From: DATFVJ01 sp963712955
GTDB lineage: Bacteria; Actinomycetota; Actinomycetes; Streptosporangiales; Streptosporangiaceae
DNA: 64,000 nt
Direction: 5' to 3'
Assembly (NCBI GenBank): GCA_963712955.1
Contig: CAVQKF010000022.1
Location: 114,003-178,002 of the forward strand
The translations under genes were made by a program, and so were the position numbers. Shown here piece after piece: positions 1 to 9,347 of this stretch. Below the pieces are notes generated by a model. That model made no database searches and was not told the origin of the DNA. It saw nothing but the letters and a program-made list of their open reading frames with translations. The stretch's first letter is position 1, and each line of letters starts with the position of its first letter.

Positions 1-1
1 G

Positions 2-577
2 GCGCGCTGGCTGTCGGACGGCGAGCGGGCTCGATGCAGCATGATCTCCGGACGTGACCAGCGGGCCCAGTTCACCGTGGGCCGAGCGCTGGTCCGGCAC
101 ATCCTGGGCCACAGGTTCGGGATGCCGCCGCGGCAGGTGCCGCTGACCGAGGACATCAAGGGGCGCCCCTGCCTGCGCGGCCACTCCGGCTACGACTTCA
201 ACCTCTCCCACTCTGGAACCCGGGTGGCCCTGGTCGTCGCGCGGGGAATGCGAGTGGGGGTCGACATCGAACGGCTCGTCGAACGCGACTCCGCCGTCGC
301 GATCTCCCAGCGCTACTTTGACGACCGCGAGCGCAGCCTGCTCGAACGGATCTCGGACCGGGCCTATCTGGACCACTGGTACCAGATCTGGACCACCAGA
401 GAGGCTCACGCAAAGGCGCGCGGCAGCGGCATACGCGGTCTGTGCGATCCGCTGAACGGCTACCGGTCTGACTGGCTTCGCAGGTCCATGCAGATCGGCG
501 AGCGCTACGTCGGCAGCGTCGTCGCCCTCCACCCGCAACGGCACCCCCTGACGAAAGAGCTGAACCATGACTACTGA
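2..577 (+). CDS. 4'-phosphopantetheinyl transferase, Sfp type (5' end outside window)
   Basis: Transfers the phosphopantetheine arm of CoA to a conserved Ser of carrier proteins (PKS, NRPS or fatty-acid ACP). The frame is open from base 2, and the residues before the ATG at 41 (LSDGERAR) look like the usual LSxxERAR segment, so the true start lies left of the window. Numbered from that ATG, the FNLSHSG motif is at 53-59, the Mg-binding VGVDIE at 72-77 and the WTTREAHAKA helix at 117-126; the family usually has WTxKEA, so Lys is replaced by Arg. The stop overlaps the halogenase start by 11 bases, implying one transcript and a shared carrier-protein-based pathway. Family call is secure; the substrate is not visible. 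Confidence 0.88.
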   Translation, partial: ARWLSDGERARCSMISGRDQRAQFTVGRALVRHILGHRFGMPPRQVPLTEDIKGRPCLRGHSGYDFNLSHSGTRVALVVARGMRVGVDIERLVERDSAVAISQRYFDDRERSLLERISDRAYLDHWYQIWTTREAHAKARGSGIRGLCDPLNGYRSDWLRRSMQIGERYVGSVVALHPQRHPLTKELNHDY

Positions 578-1979
578 CAAGACGACCGTACTTGTGATCG
601 GCGGCGGCCCCGGGGGCGCCACGGCCGCCACGCTGCTGGCGCGGCAGGGGATCGAGGTGACGCTCCTGGAGAGCGCCGTCTTCCCTCGATACCACATAGG
701 GGAATCCATCCTGCCGTCAGTGCTGCCGATCCTGGACCTGATGGGAGTGCGGGAGAAGGTGGAGGAGTACGGCTTTGTCCGCAAGGACGGCGCCTACTTC
801 GAATGGGGACCGGAGAACTGGGACCTCAACTTCGACCACCTGACCGGCGCCAACCGCCACAGCTATCAGGTGATCCGCTCCGAGTTCGACCACCTCCTGC
901 TCGAGCATGCCAAGAGCCAGGGGGTGAGCGTGCACGAAGGAACGAAGGTCACCGAGATCCTCTTCGATGGTGACCGCCCAGTGGGAGCGCGCTGGGTGTC
1001 GGTCTCCGACCGCGAGCATAGCGGCCAGATCGCCTTCGACTACTTGGTGGACGCCTCCGGCCGGGCCGGGGTCATGGCGACCAAGTACCTCAAGAACCGG
1101 CACTACCACGAGGCGTTCAAGAACATCGCAGTCTGGTCGTACTACCGCGATGTCACGCCACTGGACCGCGGCCCGCAGGGCGCGATCGCCGTCTGTTCGG
1201 TGCCGTACGGCTGGTTCTGGGCGATCCCGCTCCATGACGGCACCACCTCGGTCGGGCTGGTCGCCAAGCGGAGCATCTTCAACGAGGAACGCGACCGGCT
1301 GGGGAGTATCGAAGCCGTGTACGAGGACGCCCTCGCGCAGTGCCCACGGATCTCCGACATGGTCAAGGGCGCGACCAAGGTCAGTGACTTCAAGGTCGAG
1401 CAGGATTACTCCTACGTCTCGGAGAACAAATGCGGCCCCGGCTTCGTGATGGTGGGCGACGCCGCCTGCTTCCTGGACCCGCTGCTGTCCACCGGTGTCC
1501 ACCTGTCCACCTTCGCCGCGCTGCTGGCCGCCGCCTCGATCTCCGCGATCCTGGAGGGGGACCTTTCCGAAGCTGAGGCGATGTCCTTCTACGAGAGGGC
1601 CTACCACCAGTCCTACGAACGGCTGCTGGTCGTCGTCTCCTTCTTCTACAAGAGCTACAACCGGCAGTCCCAGTTCTTCGAGGCCAACAAGCTGACCCGG
1701 CGCGAGCGTGACATGCTGCACCTGTACGAGTCGTTCCTGCAAATCGTGACCGGAATCGAGGACCTGGACGACACAACGGCCGGTGAAGAGGCGTTGGAGT
1801 CGGTGTCGCAACAACTGGCCCGGCAGCAGAAGATCACCGCTGGGCACAACGAGGCACTGAACTCGATGCCCACCGATCCGCGTAAGGCTGTCGGCGGCCT
1901 CTACCTCGAACTAGAGCCCAAGCTCCGAATCCGCCGGGCGAATGAACCGAACGCGGCCACCTCCGGCGTGGCCAAGTAG
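567..1979 (+). CDS. flavin-dependent halogenase-like oxidoreductase
   Basis: 470 residues. An N-terminal FAD-binding GGGPGGAT motif (12-19) is followed by the halogenase hallmark WFWAIP (WxWxIP) in the middle of the protein and by a second flavin motif GDAACFLDPLLSTG. The segment GFVRKDGA places Lys73 where related enzymes have the lysine that activates HOCl. The length and layout resemble the CmlS/CndH group, which acts on carrier-protein-tethered substrates, more than free-tryptophan halogenases; this fits the overlapping PPTase gene. An RBS-like GAAAGAG precedes ATG 567. A role as a plain FAD monooxygenase of the same superfamily cannot be excluded. Probably part of a biosynthetic cluster extending to the left. 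Confidence 0.83.
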   Translation: MTTDKTTVLVIGGGPGGATAATLLARQGIEVTLLESAVFPRYHIGESILPSVLPILDLMGVREKVEEYGFVRKDGAYFEWGPENWDLNFDHLTGANRHSYQVIRSEFDHLLLEHAKSQGVSVHEGTKVTEILFDGDRPVGARWVSVSDREHSGQIAFDYLVDASGRAGVMATKYLKNRHYHEAFKNIAVWSYYRDVTPLDRGPQGAIAVCSVPYGWFWAIPLHDGTTSVGLVAKRSIFNEERDRLGSIEAVYEDALAQCPRISDMVKGATKVSDFKVEQDYSYVSENKCGPGFVMVGDAACFLDPLLSTGVHLSTFAALLAAASISAILEGDLSEAEAMSFYERAYHQSYERLLVVVSFFYKSYNRQSQFFEANKLTRRERDMLHLYESFLQIVTGIEDLDDTTAGEEALESVSQQLARQQKITAGHNEALNSMPTDPRKAVGGLYLELEPKLRIRRANEPNAATSGVAK

Positions 1980-2002
1980 CCGTTCACAGGAAAAGACGAC
2001 CG

Positions 2003-2095
2003 GTGCCCCCCTTCGACCTGCTGCTGGACATCGTCATCGTGCTGACGGTCGCCTGGACCATGGGCGGTATCGCCCGTCGCCTGGCTGGCCGATGA
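2003..2095 (+). pseudogene. 30-codon ORF resembling the start of a cation:proton antiporter
   Basis: A GTG with GGAAAAG upstream opens a 30-residue reading frame (VPPFDLLLDIVIVLTVAW, then GGIARRLAGR). This looks like the first membrane helix of CPA2/Kef-type Na+/H+ antiporters, which start with an LLLDxxxILxxA..xGxLARRLGQP pattern. The frame stops just where that family continues. The next stretch, to about 2190 in another frame, encodes YGRDGHTLLKAVYAAAG, faintly like a transposase segment. I read it as a gene truncated by an old rearrangement at the cluster edge. It could instead be a genuine small membrane peptide. Nothing else convincing lies between 1980 and 2268. Confidence 0.35.
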
Positions 2096-2268
2096 GCCTG
2101 AGCTGGCGCTGGCTTACGGCCGCGACGGGCACACTCTGCTGAAAGCGGTGTACGCCGCTGCCGGTATAGTCGACACGCGCAGACGATCGAACAGGGCCTG
2201 CCGGCTGTCTCGACCCCTTGACATTGACGAGGCGACAAACCGGTCCGCCTTCGCCTCACCGGCGACAG

Positions 2269-2817
2269 TTACGCGCTCACCGCTCCAGCAGCTGCGGCGC
2301 CTGCCGCACCGCCAGCGGTCGCCGCGTCGTTCTTTCGAACCATCCGCCAGATTTGCACGAGAGCAACGATCTCCGGGAGTTGGAACACCGGCCGTGCCAG
2401 CACAACGGCGTAGTCGTGCTGGCGGAACGAAACGGCGGAAGTTCGCGGAACCGCGGTCAGGACCGGCGCTCCGTCGACATCTGTGACGATGAAATCACGC
2501 CTCCAGGCACTGCCATGCACGACGAAGTCGCCACCACGTTCTAGGTGAACTGAGGCACTGGTGCGCATCAGCCGCGTCGTCAGACAGAGCATGGCTCGCG
2601 CCTCGGGCCCGGTCGCCCGCCACGTGGGGGACAGCCCCCACCAGGCCGTTGACGCCTCGCAGAGAACGCGGTCATTCGCGTCGCTGGCGACGAAGCTCGT
2701 TCCCGTCCATCTCGTAGAGATGCGAGCGACCGTGGTGCCGGTCGCGTCCGTCACTGGGAACCGCCCGCCCTGTCTGCGATCCGGGAAGGTGAGGGATGAC
2801 GGTGCCACGTGGATCAT
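2269..2817 (-). CDS. LURP-one-related/scramblase-like protein
   Basis: About 182 residues. The pattern of short beta strands with alternating phrases such as FPVTDATGTTVARI, HGSAWRRDFIVTDVDG and DYAVVLARPVFQLPEIVALV is typical of the LURP-one/Tubby-C-like fold found in many actinobacterial hypothetical proteins. Biochemical function is not established for bacterial members. Two in-frame ATGs exist; I prefer 2817 because GGAGG lies 8 bases upstream of it, while the ATG at 2832 would overlap that Shine-Dalgarno. The C-terminus is Ala/Gly-rich. It stands alone, on the strand opposite the halogenase. Family assignment rests on pattern recognition only. Confidence 0.6.
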   Translation of the reverse strand: MIHVAPSSLTFPDRRQGGRFPVTDATGTTVARISTRWTGTSFVASDANDRVLCEASTAWWGLSPTWRATGPEARAMLCLTTRLMRTSASVHLERGGDFVVHGSAWRRDFIVTDVDGAPVLTAVPRTSAVSFRQHDYAVVLARPVFQLPEIVALVQIWRMVRKNDAATAGGAAGAAAAGAVSA

Positions 2818-3334
2818 GGAAGATGCCTCCATTTCAGTTGCGCTCTGCGGTCAAGCCCAAGGCTGGGTTGGACACTGGCGGAGAAGTCCGGAGAACCGGT
2901 CTACATCCGAGGTGATGCACATCTCGGTGCCTAGTCTGCCTGCGGAGGGCATCGACTGGGAGTGCGCAGCGTCACCGGATGCACTGAACCCTGCACATCG
3001 ACTCGGTGACGTTTGTCATGCGCAAGAGGGCAACTGGCGCCGTTCGCGGACGCCGACGCTCGCTACTCGCATACCGCCGCGCCCTCAGCCCAAAGCCGAC
3101 ACCCACCCCGCCGCCAAAACAGCCGCGCGTTACAGGCTCTGTAGGGCGCGTCGGCAACGCGCGAGACACACCCCGCCAGCCCCAGGCGCCCAGATGTCAT
3201 GCCTGCCACCCCTGCCCCCACCCGTGATCTCGTCAGCCACATACCGGGCCATGTACCCAGCGAGAAACATGCCTTATGGACCCAGCGATGACCCATTGCC
3301 TGGGTTCGAATAGCTACTTCGGCGGGCGATCTGC
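2818..3334. other. intergenic stretch without recognised content
   Basis: Roughly 500 bases between the LURP-one-like gene and the rpe stop codon. Both strands have open frames that are codon-position shadows without domain signal. No RNA gene, terminator-grade hairpin or repeat was recognised. Base composition is a little less GC-rich than in the neighbouring genes, as expected for non-coding DNA here. Confidence 0.5.
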
Positions 3335-4033
3335 TCAGATCGGGCGGCGAGAACTCGCCCAAGCCGCGTGTGCGGTAGCTTGTTCCGCCTGGACGCGCAG
3401 CGCCTGCACCGCGCGTGCCGGATCGTCGGCCGAGTAGACGGCCGAGCCTGCCACGAACACGTCGGCTCCCGCGTCCGCGCAGCGCTCGATCGTCTCGCCG
3501 CTCACGCCGCCGTCGACCTGCAGCCACACCGATTCCTCGCGGCCCGCCATGAGCTCACGTGCGCGGCGCACCTTGGGCAGCACGACGTCAAGGAACGGCT
3601 GCCCACCGAATCCCGGCTCGACCGTCATTACGAGCAGCATGTCCATGACGGGCAGCAGATCAGCGTACGGCTCCACCGGGGTCGCCGGGTTGAGGGCGAG
3701 CCCGGCACGCGCGCCCGCGGCACGGATCATCCGCAGCGTCCTGATCGGCGACTGTGCCGCTTCCACATGAATCGTCACATTGCGGGCTCCGGCCTCAGCG
3801 TAGGCGGGTGCCCAGCGATCGGGATCGGTGATCATGAGATGGCAGTCCATGGGCAGGCTTATGTGCTTGAGCAGCGACTCCACCACCGGCAGCCCGATCG
3901 TGAGATTGGACACGAAGTGGTTGTCCATGACATCGACGTGCAGCCAGTCGGCGGCGCCCGCCACGGCGCGGGCTTCCTCGGCGAGCCGGGCGAAGTCCGC
4001 GGACAGGATACTCGGCGACATTTGAACTGCCAT
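3335..4033 (-). CDS. rpe: ribulose-phosphate 3-epimerase
   Basis: Interconverts ribulose 5-phosphate and xylulose 5-phosphate in the pentose phosphate pathway (cytosol). 232 residues, normal for the family. TIM-barrel signatures are in order: PSILSADFARL near the N-terminus, LHVDVMD at 31-37 (metal His and catalytic Asp), DCHLMI at 63-68, VEPGFGGQ at 138-145 and VDGGV at 173-177 (second catalytic Asp), with VAGSAVY near the end for phosphate binding. Start ATG 4033; an in-frame ATG four codons on is an alternative. It is the last gene of the rsmB-fmt-def run on this strand, about 200 bases below rsmB. Confidence 0.97.
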   Translation of the reverse strand: MAVQMSPSILSADFARLAEEARAVAGAADWLHVDVMDNHFVSNLTIGLPVVESLLKHISLPMDCHLMITDPDRWAPAYAEAGARNVTIHVEAAQSPIRTLRMIRAAGARAGLALNPATPVEPYADLLPVMDMLLVMTVEPGFGGQPFLDVVLPKVRRARELMAGREESVWLQVDGGVSGETIERCADAGADVFVAGSAVYSADDPARAVQALRVQAEQATAHAAWASSRRPI

Positions 4034-4241
4034 CGTCTTCGATTCTAGAGGTGGTGCGGGGGCCGCTCCTCACCCGCCGGGGTGAATGCCCGCCCGCGCC
4101 TCTCACCCGGCAGGGCGCTCCGCGTGGCCGGCCTATACGCCGGATACCAACTGGCCCACCCGGCGGCCCCGTCGCGCGCTGGATCGAAAGACGTGCCCTG
4201 ACCGGCCCGCTCGCCACCAGCCACAACCCGCCCGCCTGTGC

Positions 4242-5822
4242 TCACGCGTCGCGGCGCAAAAGGGCAAGGAAGATGGCATCGGTTCCGTGCAGGTGCGGCC
4301 AGAACTGTGCGTAGCGGCCCGGGACAGCAACGGGCGGGTCAGCGCCGGACAGGTCGGCACCGGCCGGGCGAGCAGGCCTTCGCGGGCTGCGCAACCCGTC
4401 CGCGCTGAGCCCATCCGCGCCGAGCCCTGACCCGCTGTGCCTGGCGCCGCCGTGCCTGGCGCCGCCGTGGGCCGGCACGGCGGAGAGCACCGCCGGAGCG
4501 TCGAGCACCGTGAAACTGGCCACGGCAGCCATCACGTCCTCGACAACGCGGCGGGTCTCTTCGATATGCGGCGAACAGGTCACGTACGCCACCACCCCAC
4601 CCGGCCGCACTGACGCGAGCGCGGCCCTGAGCAGCCGGCGCTGCAGCGCGCCGAGCCCGGCGACGTCCCGTGGCCTGCGCCGCCAGCGCGCCTCGGGGCG
4701 CCGGCGCAGAGCGCCAAGCCCTGAGCAGGGAACGTCGGCGAGCACACGGTCGAAGGCACCAGGCCGCCACGGCGGCGACGTGCCATCCCCTACGACAATC
4801 CGCCCAGCGCCGCCCGCGCCGCCGGCCACCCGGCCCGCTCCGCCCGCAGCCCGGCCGGCCATCGCGGCCCGCGCGAGGGCCGCGCGGTGCGGCTGAACGT
4901 CCGCCGCGAGCAGCCGGGCACCGCGCCCGGCGGCCATTCCCGCGAGCAGGCTCGCCTTGCCGCCTGGTCCCGCGCACATATCAAGCCACAGGCGGTCCGG
5001 CCCGGTAAGCACGGCACCCGCGAGCGCGAGTGCCGCAAGCTGGCTAGCCTCATCCTGTACCGCGGCCCTGCCATCCGCCACGGCGGGGATGTCCGCAGGG
5101 TTTCCTTCCTGCAGGTAAGCGCCGTACGGTGACCACCGCGCCTGGATGGCGCCAGCGGTCGCGAATTCGCCTGGCACGGCCTGGCCCGGCTTGGCAAGCA
5201 ACGTGACCCCTGGGCGGCTGTTGTCCGCGACAAGCAGCGCCTCCGTCTCGGCAAGCTCCCCACCCGGCTCCTCGCCGAGCGCGGCGGACATCGCAGCCAC
5301 GACCCAGCGCGGGTGACTGTGGGTGACCGCGAGGTGCCCGACAAGATCGTCGCCACGGCTGGGCGCGACGATCGCAAGCCAGGCATCACGGTCACGTGTC
5401 GCGACCCTGCGCAAAATCGCGTTCACGAACCCGGATGGCCGCGCCCCGGCCACGTCCTTAGCCAGGTCCACGCTGGCTGCCACGGCGGCGTGCGCGGGGA
5501 TCCTGGTTGCCAGCAGCTGATGCACGCCCAGCCGCAGCACCTCACGCAGCGCAGGGTCAATGCGGCTGACCGGCCGGTCCGAGCACACGTCGATCACCGC
5601 GTCATAGCTACCCTGGCCACGCAGCGTCCCGTAGGTCAGTTCTGTGGCGAGCGCGGCGTCGCGCCCGGTGAGCCCACGCTCGGCAAGCAGCGCAGGAAGC
5701 AGCAGGTTGGCGTAGGCATCGCGTTGCGCCACCGCGCGCAGCACGTCGTACGCCGTACGCCGCGCAGGGTCGGCCCGGCGCCTCGTTTCCGGTAGGCTCA
5801 CGTCAGCCCAGCCGTTCGTCAC
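4242..5822 (-). CDS. rsmB: 16S rRNA (cytosine-967-C5)-methyltransferase
   Basis: Methylates C967 of 16S rRNA. 526 residues: an N-terminal NusB-like domain (about 20-150), then a Rossmann methyltransferase domain. The SAM loop DMCAGPGGK is at 281-289, the motif IV DVPCSGLG at 363-370 and the catalytic-cysteine motif TCSPHIEET at 415-423, so both family cysteines are present. Two low-complexity insertions are unusual: a GGAG-rich run around 327-340 and a HGGARHGGARH/ADGLSADGL stretch around 455-485, both in surface positions between conserved motifs. The start overlaps the end of fmt by 20 bases, so the two are cotranscribed. Codon use and motifs leave little doubt. Confidence 0.95.
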   Translation of the reverse strand: MTNGWADVSLPETRRRADPARRTAYDVLRAVAQRDAYANLLLPALLAERGLTGRDAALATELTYGTLRGQGSYDAVIDVCSDRPVSRIDPALREVLRLGVHQLLATRIPAHAAVAASVDLAKDVAGARPSGFVNAILRRVATRDRDAWLAIVAPSRGDDLVGHLAVTHSHPRWVVAAMSAALGEEPGGELAETEALLVADNSRPGVTLLAKPGQAVPGEFATAGAIQARWSPYGAYLQEGNPADIPAVADGRAAVQDEASQLAALALAGAVLTGPDRLWLDMCAGPGGKASLLAGMAAGRGARLLAADVQPHRAALARAAMAGRAAGGAGRVAGGAGGAGRIVVGDGTSPPWRPGAFDRVLADVPCSGLGALRRRPEARWRRRPRDVAGLGALQRRLLRAALASVRPGGVVAYVTCSPHIEETRRVVEDVMAAVASFTVLDAPAVLSAVPAHGGARHGGARHSGSGLGADGLSADGLRSPRRPARPAGADLSGADPPVAVPGRYAQFWPHLHGTDAIFLALLRRDA

Positions 5823-6893
5823 CGGAAAGCCGCAGCCCGCGTGCCCATTCGATGGCCCCCATCAGGCGCTTTCCCTCGGGCTGCACCCCGCCGAGTGCGA
5901 CAGGCCACGTGCCGGTGCCCACGAGCACCTGGTCGCGGATGACACGCAGCTCGCCCGGCGCAAGCGCACATACATCCAGCCCAGCCGCGCCTGGGCCAGC
6001 CGCGCCCGGGCCAGCCGCTTCTGGGCCACTCGCTTCCGGACCACCCGCTTCCGGACCACCCGCTTCCAGACCGTCCGCGCCTGGCTCACCGCGGGCTCCA
6101 GCGCCTGGCGCGGCCCCGTCCTGCGCGGGCACAAGGCTGACAGGGCCGAGCTTGACCCGCGTGCTTCGCAGCACCGTCCACCCGCCCGGATGGGGAGTAC
6201 ACGCCCGGATGAGCCTATCCACCGCCACCGCGCCGCGTGTCCAGTCCACCCGGGCGTCCTGAGGTGTGATCTTGGGCGCGCGACTGACCCCGTCGGCAGG
6301 CTGTGGCCGCGCCACCAGCTGCCCCGACTCGATCCCGTCCAGCGTGATCACGAGCAGATGGGAGCCGACCACGGCAAGGCGGATGAGCAGGTCACCCGCG
6401 GTGTCCTGGGGCCGGATCGGCTCGGTCAGCACGCCAAACACCGGGCCGGCATCGACTTCCTCTACGATCCGGAACGCGGTCGCACCTGTGATGTCGTCCC
6501 CGTGCAGGATGGCGTGCTGTACCGGCGCCGCACCACGCCAGGCGGGCAGCAGCGAGAAGTGCAGGTTGATCCAGCCGTGGCCCGGGATGTCCAGCACGAC
6601 CCGGGGCAGCAGTGCTCCGTACGCGACAACGGGGCAGCAGTCCGGGCCGATCTGGCGCAGCCGGTCAATGAAGGCAGGGTCGCGTGCCTTCTGCGGCGTG
6701 AGCACCTCGAGGCCGACCTCGCGCGCGCGGACCGCGACAGGGCTCGGTGTCACAAGCGGCCTGCCCCGGAACTGCCCCGCCCTGCCGGGGCGTCGGGCCG
6801 GGTAACAACCGCCACCACCTCGTGCCGCGAGCCAAGCAGTGCATCGAGCGCCGGCACCGCAGCGTCTGGGGTGCCCGCGAATACCAGGCGCAT
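5803..6893 (-). CDS. fmt: methionyl-tRNA formyltransferase (single-base frameshift near 6772-6782)
   Basis: Formylates initiator Met-tRNA with 10-formyl-THF. The N-terminal part reads from ATG 6893 (MRLVFAGTPDAAVPALDALL) and runs into a TGA at 6752-6750 in this frame; the rest continues in the -1 frame from about 6775 with QFRGRPLVTPSPVAVRA. Restoring one base in a GGGG-type run gives one continuous protein of about 363 residues. The catalytic motif NLHFSLLPAWRGAAP (Asn, His, SLLPxxxG) is intact downstream. The C-terminal anticodon-arm domain carries an inserted Gly/Pro/Ala/Glu repeat (units like GPEAGGPEA). The start lies 4 bases after the def stop. Probably sequencing error, since the gene is normally near-essential. 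Confidence 0.9.
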
Positions 6894-6897
6894 AGCG

Positions 6898-7443
6898 CTA
6901 CAGTGCCTTACCGAGTGTCGGGTGCGGCGAGGCTTTGACGGCCGGTACCGGCTCGCCGAACCACTCGGCTTCCCTGATCGCTTTCATCGCGAGCTTGCGC
7001 TGCTCGGGGTCGAGCCTGTCGATGAACAGCACGCCGTCCAGATGGTCGGTCTCGTGCTGCGCGCAGCGGGCGAGCAGCGACGTGCCTTCCAGGGTGACCG
7101 GTTCGCCGTGCATGTTGAATCCCTTGGCCACGGCGCGAAGCGCCCGTTTCGTCGGGAAGGCGAGTCCGGGGATCGACAGGCAGCCCTCCTCCCCGGTCTC
7201 ATCCTCGTCGGACAGATCTAGTGAGGGGTTGATCAGATGGCCAAGATCATCCTCAACGTGGTAGGTGAACACCCGCACGCCGACGCCGATCTGGGGCGCG
7301 GCGAGCCCTGTGCCCGGAGCGTCGAGCATCGTGTCGGTGAGATCCTTGACCAGCCTGCGGAGCTCGGCGTCGAAATCACGGACCGGCTCGGCCGGGGTGC
7401 GCAGCACCGGGTCCCCGAAAAGACGGATCGGCTTGACGGCCAC
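6898..7443 (-). CDS. def: peptide deformylase
   Basis: Removes the N-formyl group from nascent proteins, the partner reaction to the adjacent fmt product. 181 residues with all three family motifs: GTGLAAPQ at 44-51, EGCLS at 86-90 (metal Cys88) and QHETDHLDG at 129-137 (metal His130 and His134, catalytic Glu131). GTG start at 7443 with GGGAGGA 6 bases upstream. The stop is 4 bases before the fmt start, giving def-fmt-rsmB as one transcription unit. The C-terminus (AVKASPHPTLGKAL) extends slightly beyond the catalytic core, as in other actinobacterial enzymes. Confidence 0.97.
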   Translation of the reverse strand: MAVKPIRLFGDPVLRTPAEPVRDFDAELRRLVKDLTDTMLDAPGTGLAAPQIGVGVRVFTYHVEDDLGHLINPSLDLSDEDETGEEGCLSIPGLAFPTKRALRAVAKGFNMHGEPVTLEGTSLLARCAQHETDHLDGVLFIDRLDPEQRKLAMKAIREAEWFGEPVPAVKASPHPTLGKAL

Positions 7444-7615
7444 GATAGATCCTCCCGACGGCTCACGCGATGCGCCGCGTCAAGTTTACGGGCACCCAGC
7501 GCCACGGTGGCCAGCCCGGACAGAGCGCGGGTTGGCCCGCGGCAGCGGTGGCCAGCCGGGCAATGCGTGTTGCCCGGCCGCGCAGCCAGTCACGAGGCGC
7601 GGCCAGTGGCGCCGG

Positions 7616-8965
7616 TCACCGCGCACGGCCGGCGCCGAGATGCCGTGATCGTGCCTTGAACGCGGCCTTTCGTGCCGCCTTGGCGACGCCCGGATGCGGG
7701 TGGTGCTCGGTGAGCGTGGTGAGCAGCGCGATGAGGTCCGGATGCGCTACCTGCCAGAGCCCGCCCACAAGTTCGGCTTGCTCGGCCGCAGGAAGGTCGG
7801 GCAGCAGCTCGGCCGCGACCGCTCCAGGGGCGGCCTCCTCGAGCAGCCCGGCTCCGAGATCCACGAGTAGCCAGGCCTTCTCCGCTGGGCTCAGGTCCGC
7901 CTGGACACCATGCTCGCGCAGCCAGATGGCCGCGTGCGGCCGGAGCACCGGGTCGTCAAGAGCCGACCGCACGAGCGGTATCACCTGTTCGCCGAGGCGG
8001 TCGATGATCGCGAAGGCGGCGCCGCGCGCGCCGGGCGAGGATGTACTCGCCGCGTGGAGAAGCTCGATCGCTGCCTCCTGCGGCGTGCGCCCCGCGAGCC
8101 ACACGGCGATCTCGATTTCACCGTCCTCGGCGTCGTAGCCAGCAAGGCCCATCAGCAGGCCGACCGCACCAGAAGATGCGGCGCAGCCGAGGACTGGCGC
8201 GGAGAAGCCAGCCGCGATCAGGCGGTCCCGCATTCCAGCAGCGCCCAGGGCGGTCAGCGCGACGGTGAGCTGGTCGTCCTCGTCGTCAACGCCGAGCTCC
8301 GCGACGCCCAGATCGGCGAGCACCTCAAGGGCCTGCGACATCCGCGCCCTCGAATCGGGCGGCGCGGCGCGCCGCCTGGCCCTGCGCACGCGCGTCGCGG
8401 CGGTCGCGGCGGCGAACGCCTCGGCGAGAGCATCCATCCGGAGCGGCGTGCCCGCCGCGTACAGCAGGGTCGCCAGGCCCTCCAGTTCCTCGCTCACCTC
8501 GGTGGGGCCGCAGCACAGGACGGCGTCAAGCGCTCCCCGCCACGCGGCGAGCAGCCCGTTGGCGTCATGGCCACGCAGCGCGCCTTGACGCGCCGATGCC
8601 CGGTTGCCTGAAATCGAGATGAGGCCGGCCCCGACGGCCGCGTGCCATAGCAGGTCGAGCTCACGCACATCGCCGGCACTGCGGATGCGGTCACCGCCCG
8701 GCAGGCCCGCCTGGCCTTCACTGGTTATCTCAAGATCGGCGATGACTGCGACGGCATCGGCCAGCCGTAGCCGGCCACGTGCGGTCAGCTGCCTGTCGGT
8801 ACCCATCCAGCGGGCCAGCCGCCCCGCCTCACGCAGCAGCGGCGCCGCGAGAACCGCGGCGGCGAGCTCGTGCACTGGCGCGATCCGCACCGCGGGCAGC
8901 ACAGGGCCCGCGCCGCCAGCCGGCGGCATGCGTGCTGTGCGAGTGAGTGACGCCCTTCGGCCCAC
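7616..8965 (-). CDS. conserved hypothetical protein with HEAT-like C-terminal half
   Basis: 449 residues, no signal peptide or membrane segment. The N-terminal third has a motif RLARWMGTDRQLTARGRLRL followed by ADAVAVIADL, which I recognise from uncharacterised actinobacterial proteins. The middle part resembles helical tetratricopeptide-like packing, and the last 150 residues are short amphipathic helices (for example RGAAFAIIDRLGEQVIPLVR) consistent with HEAT-type repeats. It ends in a basic tail (KAARKAAFKARSRHLG), a possible nucleic-acid contact. It sits between priA and def, on the same strand, with about 170 bases to def. Codon usage supports a real gene; function unknown. Confidence 0.72.
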   Translation of the reverse strand: MGRRASLTRTARMPPAGGAGPVLPAVRIAPVHELAAAVLAAPLLREAGRLARWMGTDRQLTARGRLRLADAVAVIADLEITSEGQAGLPGGDRIRSAGDVRELDLLWHAAVGAGLISISGNRASARQGALRGHDANGLLAAWRGALDAVLCCGPTEVSEELEGLATLLYAAGTPLRMDALAEAFAAATAATRVRRARRRAAPPDSRARMSQALEVLADLGVAELGVDDEDDQLTVALTALGAAGMRDRLIAAGFSAPVLGCAASSGAVGLLMGLAGYDAEDGEIEIAVWLAGRTPQEAAIELLHAASTSSPGARGAAFAIIDRLGEQVIPLVRSALDDPVLRPHAAIWLREHGVQADLSPAEKAWLLVDLGAGLLEEAAPGAVAAELLPDLPAAEQAELVGGLWQVAHPDLIALLTTLTEHHPHPGVAKAARKAAFKARSRHLGAGRAR

Positions 8966-9347
8966 CCAAGCACCCTATGGCCTCGGCACGGGCTACGTGT
9001 CGCGCCGCGCAGCCGTCGCGGCACGCGAATGGCCAGAAACCGGGTTCAAATGCGTTACCCAGTCACGCTGATGCCCGCGTATCGCTTCAGGAGGCAGGCT
9101 CGGGTCGCGTGCCCGCGATTTTCCGTGATCGCAGCTGTTCTGTGGATGGTCATGATCAGCGTGAATCTGACTCGCTTTCAAGCGCAATTCAGCGCTCTTG
9201 TGGCCTGTCCACAGGTCGGGTGGAACCCGGAGTCGTCGTTGATCTCAGGCTGGCCTGCAGCCGGGGCCGCGATCTTGCAGAGCGCGAGCTAAACGACAGC
9301 CTCGTGCAGACAGAGGATTCACCGCGATCATGGTCGTGGCCAGTGCG
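8966..9347. other. intergenic stretch without recognised content
   Basis: About 380 bases separating the priA stop from the hypothetical gene start. A TTCAAAT string near 9050 resembles a tRNA T-loop but has no matching stem. No tandem repeat or strong terminator hairpin was seen. It may hold the promoter for the hypothetical gene on the minus strand. Confidence 0.45.

Noticed and set aside
717..1847. 376-codon minus-strand ORF over the halogenase
   Set aside because: Shadow frame of a GC-rich gene; no domain pattern, while the plus strand has clear FAD and WxWxIP motifs.
3290..3320. GGTTCGAAT as a tRNA T-loop
   Set aside because: The flanking bases do not form a T-stem and no acceptor, anticodon or D arm can be drawn.
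9040..9065. GGGTTCAAAT as a tRNA T-loop
   Set aside because: Flanks CCGGG and GCGTT do not pair; no cloverleaf.
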